From the NCBI GenBank assembly GCA_029266615.1, contig JAQSWN010000054.1, positions 1-34,463 of the forward strand: a stretch of 34,463 nucleotides of DNA, given 5' to 3'. The translations under genes and the position numbers were made by a program. The notes under the pieces were generated by a model. That model saw only the letters and a list, made by a program, of their open reading frames with translations. It made no database searches and had not been told where the DNA came from. This stretch comes from Polyangiaceae bacterium. Lineage in GTDB: Bacteria > Myxococcota_A > Polyangia > Polyangiales > Polyangiaceae. Position 1 is the stretch's first letter. Every line of letters starts with the position of its first letter. Positions 8,204-16,111 of this stretch are shown here, one piece after another.

Positions 8204-9217
8204 ATGCCCGCGTCTCGGTGCGGCCGCACGCTGAGTGTGGCGCTTTCGTCGGTTTGCTTGCTGCTAGGTTTCGGGTGCGCGCGCGAGCGTTCGCAGCCGG
8301 TTTACTATGGGCAACCGGCGACCGCCGCGACGTTCCCTGGCCCGGGCGCGCCGGCGGCTCAGCCGGGCGTCGCGACGCCGGCCGCGACCATCGCGCCAAC
8401 GATGGCGGTGAGCGCGAACGATCCCGTCATCCATCATGACATCGCGTTTTTGCGCGGGCGCGCTCAGCAAGTGTTGAACGACCTGGTGGCGGCGCTGCCG
8501 CCCGCGCAACAGTCGAGGGTGAGCGGCATTCCCCTCGTGGTCGACGCCACTCCCGGCGAGGTGAACGCCTTCGCGTCGTGTAGCGGCGCGAGCCCGGCGA
8601 TGGCCATCAGCGACGGTTTGCTGCAGATTCAATCGCAGCTGGCGCGGTTCCGCGCCTACGACGAGCTCGCCGGCACCAACAAGGTCTCCGAGTACATCGG
8701 CGTCATCGCCCGCAGCGCTCGGCCCAAGCAGCCTCTGCCGGAGGTGCCGGCCGGCTTCGCGGATCCGCGCGTGGATTTCGACCCCCGGAAAGTGACGCGC
8801 CAGTACCAGGTTTTGGACGAAGAGCTAGCGTTCGTCATGGGCCATGAGCTGGGTCACCACTACCTCGGCCATTTGCCGTGCACGGCGCTAGCCCCCCTGA
8901 ACCTGGCGCAGCTCGGGGCGGTGCTGTCCGGCGCCGTTCCCGCGTTCAACCAACCGAACGAGCTAGCGGCGGACATGGTTGGCATCAACAACACCCTCAC
9001 GATGGGGTCACGCCGCGCTGACTACCGCCTTTCGGAAGGCGGCGCTCTGCTCACCATGCAGTTCTTCTCCGGGTTGGATCAGCTGACGCCGAACGACATC
9101 TTGTTCGGCTTCGAGCGGTCGCACCCCCCGCCCCAGCTTCGCACGCCCATCATTCAGCAGACCGCCGCCACGTGGCGCGCAACTGGAGGCGTCGGCCTGC
9201 CGATACTGGGTTTCTAA
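8204..9217 (+). CDS. M48-like zinc metalloprotease, probable lipoprotein
   Basis: A 337-residue exported protein. The N-terminus has a hydrophobic signal ending LLLGFGC-ARERS, a slightly irregular lipobox that would leave a lipidated Cys. A Pro/Ala/Thr-rich linker (residues 30-70) follows. The catalytic core has the zinc motif HELGH (residues 214-218, in VMGHELGHHYLGH) and a downstream NELAAD (252-257) that supplies the third zinc ligand, the pattern of M48-type gluzincins. The start at 8204 is preferred over the GTG at 8162 because it places the signal peptide at the N-terminus. A TATGTT box ends 6 nt before the ATG, which would fit a very short leader. The next gene begins 4 nt after the stop, so the two are probably one operon. 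Confidence 0.85.
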   Translation: MPASRCGRTLSVALSSVCLLLGFGCARERSQPVYYGQPATAATFPGPGAPAAQPGVATPAATIAPTMAVSANDPVIHHDIAFLRGRAQQVLNDLVAALPPAQQSRVSGIPLVVDATPGEVNAFASCSGASPAMAISDGLLQIQSQLARFRAYDELAGTNKVSEYIGVIARSARPKQPLPEVPAGFADPRVDFDPRKVTRQYQVLDEELAFVMGHELGHHYLGHLPCTALAPLNLAQLGAVLSGAVPAFNQPNELAADMVGINNTLTMGSRRADYRLSEGGALLTMQFFSGLDQLTPNDILFGFERSHPPPQLRTPIIQQTAATWRATGGVGLPILGF

Positions 9218-9221
9218 GCCC

Positions 9222-10232
9222 ATGTCGTCGGACAAGACCGAAGAGCCCACGCCACGTCGTCTCAAGCAGGCGCGCGAGAAGGGCGACAGCGCCCTCTCCG
9301 CCTCTCTCGGGCAGGCGTTGGGGTTCTTGGTGGTGGTCGCGGTGCTGCCGGGGCTGCTCGTCGCGCTGACGGTGGGTACGGGAGCCGCACTCAAGGGAGC
9401 GATCCAATCCGGCGAGGCGAATACGTTGGCCGCGGTGTGGCTCTGGCTCGCGCTCAGCACGCCCGTGCTCGGAGCCGCGGCGGCGGCTTCTGCCACGTTG
9501 GGGTTCATTCAGACAGGCGGTGCTTTCACGGCCTCCCGCTTCGCTCCGGACTTTTCTCGGGTCGATCCGTTCAACGGTATCAAAGGGCTGTTTTCTCTCG
9601 AACGCGCGTTCTCGCTGGTGCGGTCGCTCGTGGCTGCGCTCGCCGTCGGTTGGCTCGCATGGCTGGTCTTGCGCGACCACTTGGCGGACGTAGCGGGAAC
9701 CCTGGGCCGGAGCGAAGCCGTCGCCACGACCGCGTGGCTGCTAACGCGGAGGTTGCTCTGGGGTGCGGCCGTCGTGGGTTTGCTTCTGGGCGCGGTGGAC
9801 TACTTCTTCGTGCGGCGCGCCTGGCTAGCCCGCAACCGCATGACGAAAGACGAAGTGCGGCGTGAGCATCGGGAGTCGGAGGGGGACCCGGAAGTGAAAG
9901 CGGCCCGGCGCCGCGCCCACCAAGAAGCCCTCGCCGGCTCCATGATCGCCGCCGTGAAGGACGCCAAGGTCCTCATCGTGAACCCGACCCACTTGGCGAC
10001 CGCGCTGCGCTACGACGCGGACGATGACGACGCTCCCACCATCGTCGCTCACGGAGAGGGCGACCTCGCGCAGCGGCTCATCGAGGCCGCTCACCACTAC
10101 AACGTGCCGGTCGTGCGAGACGTACCAATCGCGCATGCGCTGCGAGAGCTGGCGCTGGGCGAGCAGATCCCAGAGGCGCTATACGAAGCGGTCGCGGAGG
10201 TCTTGCGCGAGCTGCTGGAGAAGCCGGAGTAG
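9222..10232 (+). CDS. FlhB/SctU-family type III secretion switch protein
   Basis: A 336-residue export-apparatus protein of the FlhB/YscU/SctU family. The N-terminus SSDKTEEPTPRRLKQAREKG is the family signature. Four hydrophobic segments follow (about 33-57, 70-96, 130-150 and 175-195), then a cytoplasmic domain with GDPEVKAARRRAHQE and the self-cleavage motif NPTH at residues 254-257 (VNPTHLATALRYD), ending in NVPVVRD-x7-LRELALGEQIPEALYEAVAEVL. In known systems, cleavage between Asn and Pro switches substrate specificity. All these elements are intact. No other type III secretion or flagellar gene is visible in the window; the partner is the M48 lipoprotein gene 4 nt upstream. FlhB and SctU cannot be separated by eye. 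Confidence 0.93.
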   Translation: MSSDKTEEPTPRRLKQAREKGDSALSASLGQALGFLVVVAVLPGLLVALTVGTGAALKGAIQSGEANTLAAVWLWLALSTPVLGAAAAASATLGFIQTGGAFTASRFAPDFSRVDPFNGIKGLFSLERAFSLVRSLVAALAVGWLAWLVLRDHLADVAGTLGRSEAVATTAWLLTRRLLWGAAVVGLLLGAVDYFFVRRAWLARNRMTKDEVRREHRESEGDPEVKAARRRAHQEALAGSMIAAVKDAKVLIVNPTHLATALRYDADDDDAPTIVAHGEGDLAQRLIEAAHHYNVPVVRDVPIAHALRELALGEQIPEALYEAVAEVLRELLEKPE

Positions 10233-10234
10233 CG

Positions 10235-10963
10235 CTACTCCACCCGCACGCGCCGTTTGATGGCCTGCAGCTCGTCGTCCACCTCGCTGCGCTTCACGTT
10301 CTCCGCGGTTGGGCCGACGCCGGCTTCGAGCTGGCGAAACTTGGCTTCCACCTCGTCGCGCGTCATGCCGCTCGGCCCCTTCTCGTCGAGCAACCCGTCC
10401 AGCTCCCGCTGTGCCTGGACGGTGGTCTCCACGGCTTCGATTTGGTCCTCCATCCGGCGAAACTCCGCAAAAGCAGTGCCGCCAACGCGCTTTTGGCCCA
10501 AGCCGTCTGCGCTGCCGCCGGCCTTGGCCTGCGCGGCTTGCGCAACCAACGTGCCCTTCTTGTGCTCGAGCTCCGTTACCTTTTGCTCCATGCGCTCGAG
10601 CTCCGACTTCATTTCGTGCGCCGCGGCGCGTTGCTCGCCACGCAGGGACTCGATGCGGTCGCGCTCGCCGGTGACACGCTTCTTCTGCAGGAGGGCGTCG
10701 CGCGCGAGCTCGTCGTCTCCGCTTTTAACCGCCAGCTCCGCGCGGCTCGCCCACTTTTGAGCTTCCTTGTCGAGCTCCTCCAGCTTACCGCGCAGCTGCT
10801 TCTCGGCCGCAACCGCGCTCACGACCTCGCGCCGCGCGGCGCGGATTTGCTCCTGCATCTCGAGCAGCGTCTGCTCGACGGACTTGCGCGGGTCCTGCAA
10901 GCCGTCCACCAGACCGTTGAAGTTGGCGGAGATGACCTTGCCCATGCGGTCGAAGATGCCCAT
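10235..10963 (-). CDS. pspA: PspA/IM30 family membrane-stress protein
   Basis: A 242-residue, almost entirely helical coiled-coil protein of the PspA/Vipp1 (ESCRT-III-like) family, which binds stressed inner membrane and limits proton leakage. The start at 10963 gives the typical N-terminal amphipathic helix MGIFDRMGKVISANFN followed by GLVDGLQDPRKSVEQTLLEMQEQI. A long charged coiled coil spans about residues 30-180, with a Gly-containing hinge (AGGSADGLGQKRVGGTAFAEFRRMEDQI) and a C-terminal helix. The frame is open further upstream, but that part overlaps the divergent promoter region. Only 2 bp separate its stop from the end of the SctU-like gene. No PspF, PspB or PspC is present in the window. 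Confidence 0.88.
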   Translation of the reverse strand: MGIFDRMGKVISANFNGLVDGLQDPRKSVEQTLLEMQEQIRAARREVVSAVAAEKQLRGKLEELDKEAQKWASRAELAVKSGDDELARDALLQKKRVTGERDRIESLRGEQRAAAHEMKSELERMEQKVTELEHKKGTLVAQAAQAKAGGSADGLGQKRVGGTAFAEFRRMEDQIEAVETTVQAQRELDGLLDEKGPSGMTRDEVEAKFRQLEAGVGPTAENVKRSEVDDELQAIKRRVRVE

Positions 10964-11060
10964 GGCCGAAATGTGCCACGACCCCCTGCTCGCTGCAGAT
11001 TTCTTTGCCGACCGCAAAAATCCCCCGCTTTTGACGGCGGTTGCTAGGCTCCCTCGCCCC

Positions 11061-12005
11061 ATGACCGCCCCCGCCATCCGTTGTGAGTCGCTCGTCAAAA
11101 CCTACGGCGACAAGCTAGCCGTTGCCGGTATCGAGCTCACGGTCGAGGTCGGCGAATGCTTCGGCCTACTCGGACCCAACGGCGCCGGAAAGACCACGAC
11201 CGTAGAGATGTTGGAAGGCTTGACCAAGCCGGACTCCGGCAAGGTGGAGCTTTTCGGCATCGGTTGGGGCAGCGGCCGTGATCGCGAGCTACAGGAGCGG
11301 CTGGGCGTGCAGCTGCAGGACACGCAGCTTGCCGACAAGCTCATGGTCGAAGAAGTCCTCCGGCTCTTCCGTTCATTTTACCGCCAGGGTCGCAGCGTGG
11401 AGGACCTCATCAAGGATTTGGACCTGCAGGCCGAGCGCAAGCAGCAGTACCACAAGCTGTCGGGCGGTCAGAAACAGCGCGTGGCGCTCGGCACCGCGCT
11501 CGCGGGTGATCCAGAGCTGCTCTTTCTGGACGAGCCCACCACGGGGTTGGATCCGCGCGCGCGCCAGCAGCTGTGGGCCATCGTTCAGGGCTTCCAAAAG
11601 CGTGGGCGCAGTGTGCTCATCACCACTCACTACATGGAAGAAGCGGCCGCGCTTTGCGATCGCATCGCGATCATGGATCAAGGCAAGATCATCGCGGTGG
11701 ATACGCCGCGCTCCTTGGTGGACGGCCTCGGTCTCGTGCAGTTCGTGGAGTTCGAGGCCAAGCAAGCGCCGGACGAAGCGGCCCTGTCCGCACTAGCGGC
11801 GGTAGAGACGGTCGAGCGACGGGGCGAAGGATACCGGCTACGCATCGACCGCAGCCTCTCCGCACTCAGCTCCGTGCTCGCCGAGCTCGAGCGCCAGAAC
11901 GTGACCCCGATCGGCCTCAGCACGCACCAGGCGACGCTGGACGACGTGTTCCTGCACCTGACGGGTCGCGCTTTGAAGAATCACGAAGCTCAGGAGGCAG
12001 CATGA
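11061..12005 (+). CDS. ABC transporter ATP-binding protein (ABC-2 / drug or lipid exporter type)
   Basis: A 314-residue ATPase subunit of an ABC-2 exporter (CcmA/DrrA/NatA-like). Walker A is GPNGAGKTT (38-46), the signature is LSGGQKQR (133-140), Walker B is LLFLDEPTTGLD (153-164) and the switch His lies in TTHYMEE. The ~80 residues after the core form the regulatory domain typical of DrrA-like ATPases and end in ATLDDVFLHLTGR. The ATG at 11061 is chosen because upstream in-frame codons fall inside the divergent pspA gene. Its stop overlaps the permease ATG by 4 nt. The substrate cannot be told from sequence. Confidence 0.93.
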   Translation: MTAPAIRCESLVKTYGDKLAVAGIELTVEVGECFGLLGPNGAGKTTTVEMLEGLTKPDSGKVELFGIGWGSGRDRELQERLGVQLQDTQLADKLMVEEVLRLFRSFYRQGRSVEDLIKDLDLQAERKQQYHKLSGGQKQRVALGTALAGDPELLFLDEPTTGLDPRARQQLWAIVQGFQKRGRSVLITTHYMEEAAALCDRIAIMDQGKIIAVDTPRSLVDGLGLVQFVEFEAKQAPDEAALSALAAVETVERRGEGYRLRIDRSLSALSSVLAELERQNVTPIGLSTHQATLDDVFLHLTGRALKNHEAQEAA

Positions 12006-13054
12006 ACGCGCCCGAGCAAGCGCCGAATCCGCTCCACGAGCTCATTCGAGCGCGCATCCGCGAATTTTTGCGCGAGCCCGGCTACGTGTTCTGGGTCTTC
12101 GGCTTTCCGCTCTTGATGGCGCTCGGCCTCGGCCTCGCATTTCGATCCAAGGCGCCCGAGCCGCCGCACATCGCGGTGACGGAACAAGTGACTCAATCCA
12201 CGCAAGCCGCGCTGCAGAAGACGTCCCGCCTACGCGTCCAGCGCTTGCCGCGCGCGGCTGCCGAGCGCGCGCTTGCGCGCACCAAGGTGGACCTAGTCGT
12301 CGACCAGCCGGACCCTGCTCACGCGCTCGTATTCAAGTTCGATCCGGCGCAGGAACGCGGACAATTAGCGCGCGCCGTCACCGAGGACGTGCTGGAGCGC
12401 GCCGCCGGTCGCCGCGCCGGCTCCGGCATCCAGGATCAACCGGTGAGCGAGAAGGGCTCCCGCTACGTGGACTTCCTGGTGCCCGGCCTCATCGGCTTGA
12501 ACCTGATGGGCAGCAGCATGTGGGGCATCGGCTTCAATCTGGTGCTCGCCCGGAAGCGCAAGCTCTTGCGGCGCTACGCGGTCACGCCCATGCGGCGCAG
12601 CCACTTCCTGCTCTCCTACTTCTTCTCGCGTTCGCTATTTTTGGTGATGGAGCTTGCGGTCCTCATCGGCTTCGGCCGCTTGGTATTCGGCACGGAGATT
12701 CAAGGCAGCATTGCCGCGCTGCTGGTCGCGTCCGTGCTCGGCGCCTCCGCGTTCGCGGCGATAGGCTTCTTGATCGGCGCACGGCTCACCAGCACGGAGG
12801 TCGCGGGCGGGTGGATGAACTTCGTGCAGCTGCCAATGTGGCTGCTCTCTGGCTCATTTTTCTCTTACGAGCGATTCCCGGAGTGGCTCCAGCTGCCAAT
12901 CCGCTTCCTGCCGCTTACGGCCGCGAACGACTCGCTCCGCCGCATCTACAACGAAGGCGCAGGCCTATCGTCCGTGGGCTTCGAGCTCGTGGTTTTGCTC
13001 CTGTGGTCGCTGCTCGGCTTCGTCATCGCGCTCCGCATCTTCAAGTGGCAATGA
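12002..13054 (+). CDS. ABC-2 type transporter permease
   Basis: A 350-residue inner-membrane permease. One hydrophobic helix near residues 30-47 is followed by a ~115-residue extracytoplasmic domain, and then about five helices from residue 160 onward (for example VPGLIGLNLMGSSMWGIGF, LFLVMELAVLIGFGRLVF, LLVASVLGASAFAAIGFLIGA and the last helix VVLLLWSLLGFVIALRIFKW). This is the ABC2_membrane layout with a large loop after TM1. The GGWMNFVQLPMWLLSGSFF stretch is the ABC-2 signature region. It is coupled by ATGA overlaps both to the ATPase upstream and to the 64-aa gene downstream. Confidence 0.9.
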   Translation: MNAPEQAPNPLHELIRARIREFLREPGYVFWVFGFPLLMALGLGLAFRSKAPEPPHIAVTEQVTQSTQAALQKTSRLRVQRLPRAAAERALARTKVDLVVDQPDPAHALVFKFDPAQERGQLARAVTEDVLERAAGRRAGSGIQDQPVSEKGSRYVDFLVPGLIGLNLMGSSMWGIGFNLVLARKRKLLRRYAVTPMRRSHFLLSYFFSRSLFLVMELAVLIGFGRLVFGTEIQGSIAALLVASVLGASAFAAIGFLIGARLTSTEVAGGWMNFVQLPMWLLSGSFFSYERFPEWLQLPIRFLPLTAANDSLRRIYNEGAGLSSVGFELVVLLLWSLLGFVIALRIFKWQ

Positions 13055-13245
13055 GCACGCGCTACGTGGTCTACGACCCGAACGACCCGCGCAAGGGTAA
13101 GCTGCTCGCCGATCCGGAGCTCGGGCAGATCATCCTCGGCGAAGGTCGAACCATCACGAAGGCGCTCGCCGCGGCCGGCTCGGCCCCCTCTGGCTCGCAC
13201 GTCTGGGACCGCGAACAACGCCGCGTCGCCTACACGGTGCCCTGA
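13051..13245 (+). CDS. 64-residue protein coupled to the ABC transporter operon
   Basis: A small soluble protein (MSTRYVVYDPNDPRKGKLL...RRVAYTVP) that starts within the permease stop codon (ATGA). It has no signal peptide, membrane segment or Cys pair. It is compact with a mix of beta-like segments (RYVVYDP, GQIILGEG, RRVAYTVP). Codon use with G or C in third positions matches the neighbours, which supports real translation. No family is recognised; a regulator or accessory factor of the transporter is possible. A hairpin follows 18 nt after the stop. Confidence 0.7.
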   Translation: MSTRYVVYDPNDPRKGKLLADPELGQIILGEGRTITKALAAAGSAPSGSHVWDREQRRVAYTVP

Positions 13246-13263
13246 GTCGCCCGTCCGCTCGCT

Positions 13264-13279
13264 GCGCGTGGCAACGCGC
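13264..13279 (+). terminator. short hairpin after the ABC operon
   Basis: A GCGCGT stem, GGCA loop and ACGCGC stem lie 18 nt beyond the stop of the 64-aa gene. There is no T-run, so it is a weak intrinsic-terminator candidate. Confidence 0.4.
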
Positions 13280-13340
13280 GAGGCACGAAGCACGAGATTT
13301 CACAGCGAGTTTGGGCGGTCGGGAGCTGTGCGAGCGAGCG

Positions 13341-13515
13341 CGAGAATTTTGGGGTTCGCGCTGCCGCCGGCGGGCTGATGGGCGGCGGCAAGTGAACGGC
13401 TACGTGGAGCGCGACGCGAGAGCCCACTTCGGTGCGGCGCCCATTGAACGATGAGCGATTCCGTAAGGCGCGTCGCAACGCCGACTGGGCGCGGCGCCCC
13501 CCCAAAACCTTCCGA
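13341..13515. repeat. second copy of the dispersed element, in a convergent gap
   Basis: The gap 13246-13567 separates the convergent ABC operon and lpdA. At 13343-13370 it carries GAGAATTTT-GGGGTTCGCGCTGCC, identical over 19 bp to 1009-1027. At 13490-13515 it carries an approximate complement (GCGCGGCGCC-CCCCCAAAACCTTCC). Preceding GAGATT(T)CACA-type bases (near 13294 and 974) are also shared, so the similarity is broader than the core. No gene is supported in this gap. Confidence 0.55.
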
Positions 13516-13567
13516 TCTTCCGGTAAGAAAATCGATCCTTGGAGCGCCGCGCAGAGTCCTAGGGGGA

Positions 13568-14980
13568 TTAGCGGTTCATCATGTGCACGGCTTTGCCGAT
13601 GGAAGCGGCGGCGGCTTCCATGAGCGACTCGCCGAGCGTGGGGTGCGGGTGGATGGTGAGCGCCAAGTCTTCGGCGGTCGCCACCGTCTCCAGCGCGAGC
13701 GCGCCTTCGCTGATGAGGTCAGAAGCGTTCGGACCCACGATGTGGATGCCGAGCACGCGGCCCGACTTCGTGTCGGTAACGACCTTCACGAAGCCGTCCG
13801 TCTCGCCGATGCTCATGGCGCGGCCGAGCACCGAGAACGGGAACTTGCCAGTCTTCGCTGTCAGCCCCTGTTCTTTCGCTTGCGTCTCCGTGATGCCGAC
13901 GGTCGCGATCTCCGGATCCGTGAACACGATGCCGGGCACCGTGACCCAGTCTTTACCCGCGTGGTGTCCTGCGATCACCTCGGCCGCGACCTCGCCCTCT
14001 TTGCTGGCCTTGTGAGCCAACATCGGGGCGCCGCTCACGTCGCCGATGGCGTAGATGCCCTTGACGTTGGTCTCGCAGAACTCGTTCGTCGGGACGAAGC
14101 CGCGCTGATCCACCGTGACGCCGAGCTCTTCCAGGCCGATGCCCTTGCCGCGCGGCTTCATGCCCACCGCGACCAGCACGACGTCGGCCTCGATCTTCTG
14201 CTGCTTGCCGTCTACCGAAACGACGACGGAAACCGAGCCGTCTGCGTTGTTTTCGTACTTTTCGGCGCGGGCGCCCTTCAGCACCGTCGCCCCGCGCTTG
14301 CTGAGCGTCTTCTCCACGACCTTCACGCAGTCCGGGTCGATACCGGGCAGCAGGCTGTTCGTCATCTCGACGACCGTGAGCTGCGAGCCGAACGACTGGT
14401 AAACCATGCCGAGCTCGAGGCCGATCACGCCGCCGCCGATGACCACCAGGCGCTTCGGGATTTGCTGCAGGCTCACGGCCTCGCGCGCGCCGATGATTTT
14501 CTTACCGTCGAACTCGAAGCCCGGCACCTGAATGGTCGCCGAGCCCGTCGCGACCACGATCGCCTTCTTGGCTTTGACGACTTGCTTGCTGCCGTCCTTC
14601 AGCGTGACTTCGACCGTGTCCTTGGCGATCAGCTTGCCGCGGCCGTCCAGCGTCGTTCCGCCGTTCGACTTCACGAGGCCGCGCACGCCCGTCGTCAGCT
14701 TCTTGATGATGCCGGACTTCCAAGTCTGCATCTTGCCAACGTCCACCGACACCCCCGACACCGCGATGCCATGATCGGCGATGTGCTTCGACTTTTCGAC
14801 GAAGTGCGCGTTCGCGATCAGCGCCTTGGAGGGGATGCAGCCCCAATTCAAACAGACGCCGCCGAACTCTTCCTCTTCCACGCACAGCGTTTTCACGCCG
14901 AGCTGCGCCAGGCGAATGGCGCACACGTAGCCGCCAGGTCCACCACCCAAAACAATCGCGTCGTATTCGGTCTCGGCCAT
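13568..14980 (-). CDS. lpdA: dihydrolipoyl dehydrogenase (E3)
   Basis: A 470-residue flavoprotein that reoxidises dihydrolipoamide with NAD+ in 2-oxoacid dehydrogenase and glycine cleavage complexes. FAD-binding GGGPGG lies at residues 12-17. The redox-active disulfide is C43/C48 in GGVCLNWGCIPSKAL. An NAD-binding GGGVIGLELG lies near residue 185, and IYAIGDVSGAPMLAHKA is the second FAD motif. The catalytic His/Glu pair is H446/E451 in HPHPTLGE, near the C-terminus. Length and motifs are complete. It stands alone here without E1 or E2 neighbours; an E1 alpha gene lies 10 kb away on the same strand. Confidence 0.96.
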   Translation of the reverse strand: MAETEYDAIVLGGGPGGYVCAIRLAQLGVKTLCVEEEEFGGVCLNWGCIPSKALIANAHFVEKSKHIADHGIAVSGVSVDVGKMQTWKSGIIKKLTTGVRGLVKSNGGTTLDGRGKLIAKDTVEVTLKDGSKQVVKAKKAIVVATGSATIQVPGFEFDGKKIIGAREAVSLQQIPKRLVVIGGGVIGLELGMVYQSFGSQLTVVEMTNSLLPGIDPDCVKVVEKTLSKRGATVLKGARAEKYENNADGSVSVVVSVDGKQQKIEADVVLVAVGMKPRGKGIGLEELGVTVDQRGFVPTNEFCETNVKGIYAIGDVSGAPMLAHKASKEGEVAAEVIAGHHAGKDWVTVPGIVFTDPEIATVGITETQAKEQGLTAKTGKFPFSVLGRAMSIGETDGFVKVVTDTKSGRVLGIHIVGPNASDLISEGALALETVATAEDLALTIHPHPTLGESLMEAAAASIGKAVHMMNR

Positions 14981-15320
14981 CTGGATGGTGGGGGCATACC
15001 CGATGGGAGCGCTATCCTCAAGCGCACCTACCCCGCGGCCGAATCAGCACAGGAAAGCTTGACGTTTCAGGTTGGCCGCCGCCCTGCGCCGGGCAGGGTC
15101 TGGACAGCTTCGAGGCGCTCACTCCCTCCGGACTCAGGATCTTCGCCACTGGTTTGGGTCGTCGCGAGGCAGTTTGAAGCGCGTCCGAGAGCCAAGATCG
15201 GGTTGCGGTCACAGCGCGCTCGGCACGGTGATGTTTGCCGACGATTTTTGTAGGAGCGGCGCTGCCACGTTCGAGCGGAGCGCCGATCGCCGTGCGACCA
15301 GCGCTCTTGCCCTGAGCTCG
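14981..15320. other. 340-bp intergenic region between yceI-like gene and lpdA
   Basis: No coding potential is convincing here. It holds a small hairpin CCCTGC-GCCGG-GCAGGG (15082-15098) upstream of lpdA. On the minus strand downstream of the YceI gene there is a second loose hairpin with GGCGCT/AGCGCC arms (15258-15284) that could help terminate that gene. Neither has a T-run. The lpdA promoter must lie here but no box pair was convincing. Confidence 0.4.
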
Positions 15321-15896
15321 TTACTTCGTAACCTCGGCCTTGACCTCGATCGTGACCTCGTCGCCGACGACGACGCCGCCCGCTTCGAGCGCCTTGTTCC
15401 ACTTCAAGCCGAAGTCGCCGCGCTTGATCTTGCCCGAGACCTTGGCCGCGCGGGCCTGGTTGCCCCACGGCGTCTTCACCGGCGCGCTCAAGGTCGCATC
15501 CAAGACGACGGACTTGGTCACGTCTCGGATCGTGAGGTCACCGGTGAGCTTGAAGCCGCTGCCGGCTTTGGCGATCTTGGTGGATTTGAACGTGAGCTTG
15601 GGGAACTTCTTGGTGTCGAAGAAGTCCGGGCTCTTCAAATGGTCGTCGCGCTTCTGGTCGCCGGTATCGATCGAGCCGGCGTTGATTTCGACCGAGACTT
15701 GGCTCTTGGTGAGATCCGCGTCGTCGAGGTTGATCTTGGCAGTGGCTTCCTTGAAGCGACCGTCCACCGAGCTGACCACGAGGTGCGGCACCGAAAAGCC
15801 GACGGTGGTGTGTGACGTGTCGAGCTTCCACTCGACGGAGTCAGCGTGGGCAATTCCGGCGATCAGCAATGGCAAGGCGGCAATCAAGCGCTTCAT
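15321..15896 (-). CDS. YceI-family periplasmic protein
   Basis: A 191-residue exported protein with a signal peptide MKRLIAALPLLIAGIAHA cleaved after AHA. The mature part is a complete YceI domain, a lipocalin-like barrel that binds polyisoprenoid lipids in characterised members: DTSHTTVGFSVPHLVVSSVDGRFKEATAKINLDD, SPDFFDTKKFPKLTFKST, GDLTIRDVTKSVVLDATL, and KIKRGDFGLKWNKALEAGGVVVGDEVTIEVKAEV. It is preceded by an AGGA Shine-Dalgarno sequence 8 nt before the ATG, one of the clearer ribosome sites in the window. It appears monocistronic. A hairpin CCATCG/CGATGG lies in its leader near 15930-15950. Confidence 0.92.
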   Translation of the reverse strand: MKRLIAALPLLIAGIAHADSVEWKLDTSHTTVGFSVPHLVVSSVDGRFKEATAKINLDDADLTKSQVSVEINAGSIDTGDQKRDDHLKSPDFFDTKKFPKLTFKSTKIAKAGSGFKLTGDLTIRDVTKSVVLDATLSAPVKTPWGNQARAAKVSGKIKRGDFGLKWNKALEAGGVVVGDEVTIEVKAEVTK

Positions 15897-16111
15897 GGCA
15901 ATAGTCCTGGTTGAAATGGTCGTGCCCGCGCCATCGGCGCGGCGCGATGGTCTTATTGCCTGTACGGGGGGCCGAACAGCTGCGACTTGAGCAACTCAGT
16001 GTTCCCCTGCAGCAACAGTCTCGAATACACCGCGAGATCACAGCAGACGGGCTACCCGGAGCGCATTTCCAAGGTTCGCGCTACCGCCTCGTTCCCCCAC
16101 CTCACGTCTGC

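Noticed and set aside
10964..10985. Sigma-54 promoter for pspA (TGGCAC on the minus strand close to the start)
   Set aside because: The -12 GC element at the right spacing is missing and the site lies too close to the ATG; no pspF is nearby.
11031..11050. TTGACG and TAGGCT as a promoter of the ABC operon
   Set aside because: Only 8 bp separate them; no acceptable partner at 16-18 bp for either box.
15018..15212. 64-codon minus-strand frame in the lpdA-yceI gap
   Set aside because: No ribosome site, no conserved-looking segment, weak codon bias; treated as non-coding.
13451..15253. 600-codon plus-strand frame opposite lpdA
   Set aside because: Antisense to a gene with complete E3 motifs; its translation is His/Arg/Asp-rich and lacks any family signature.
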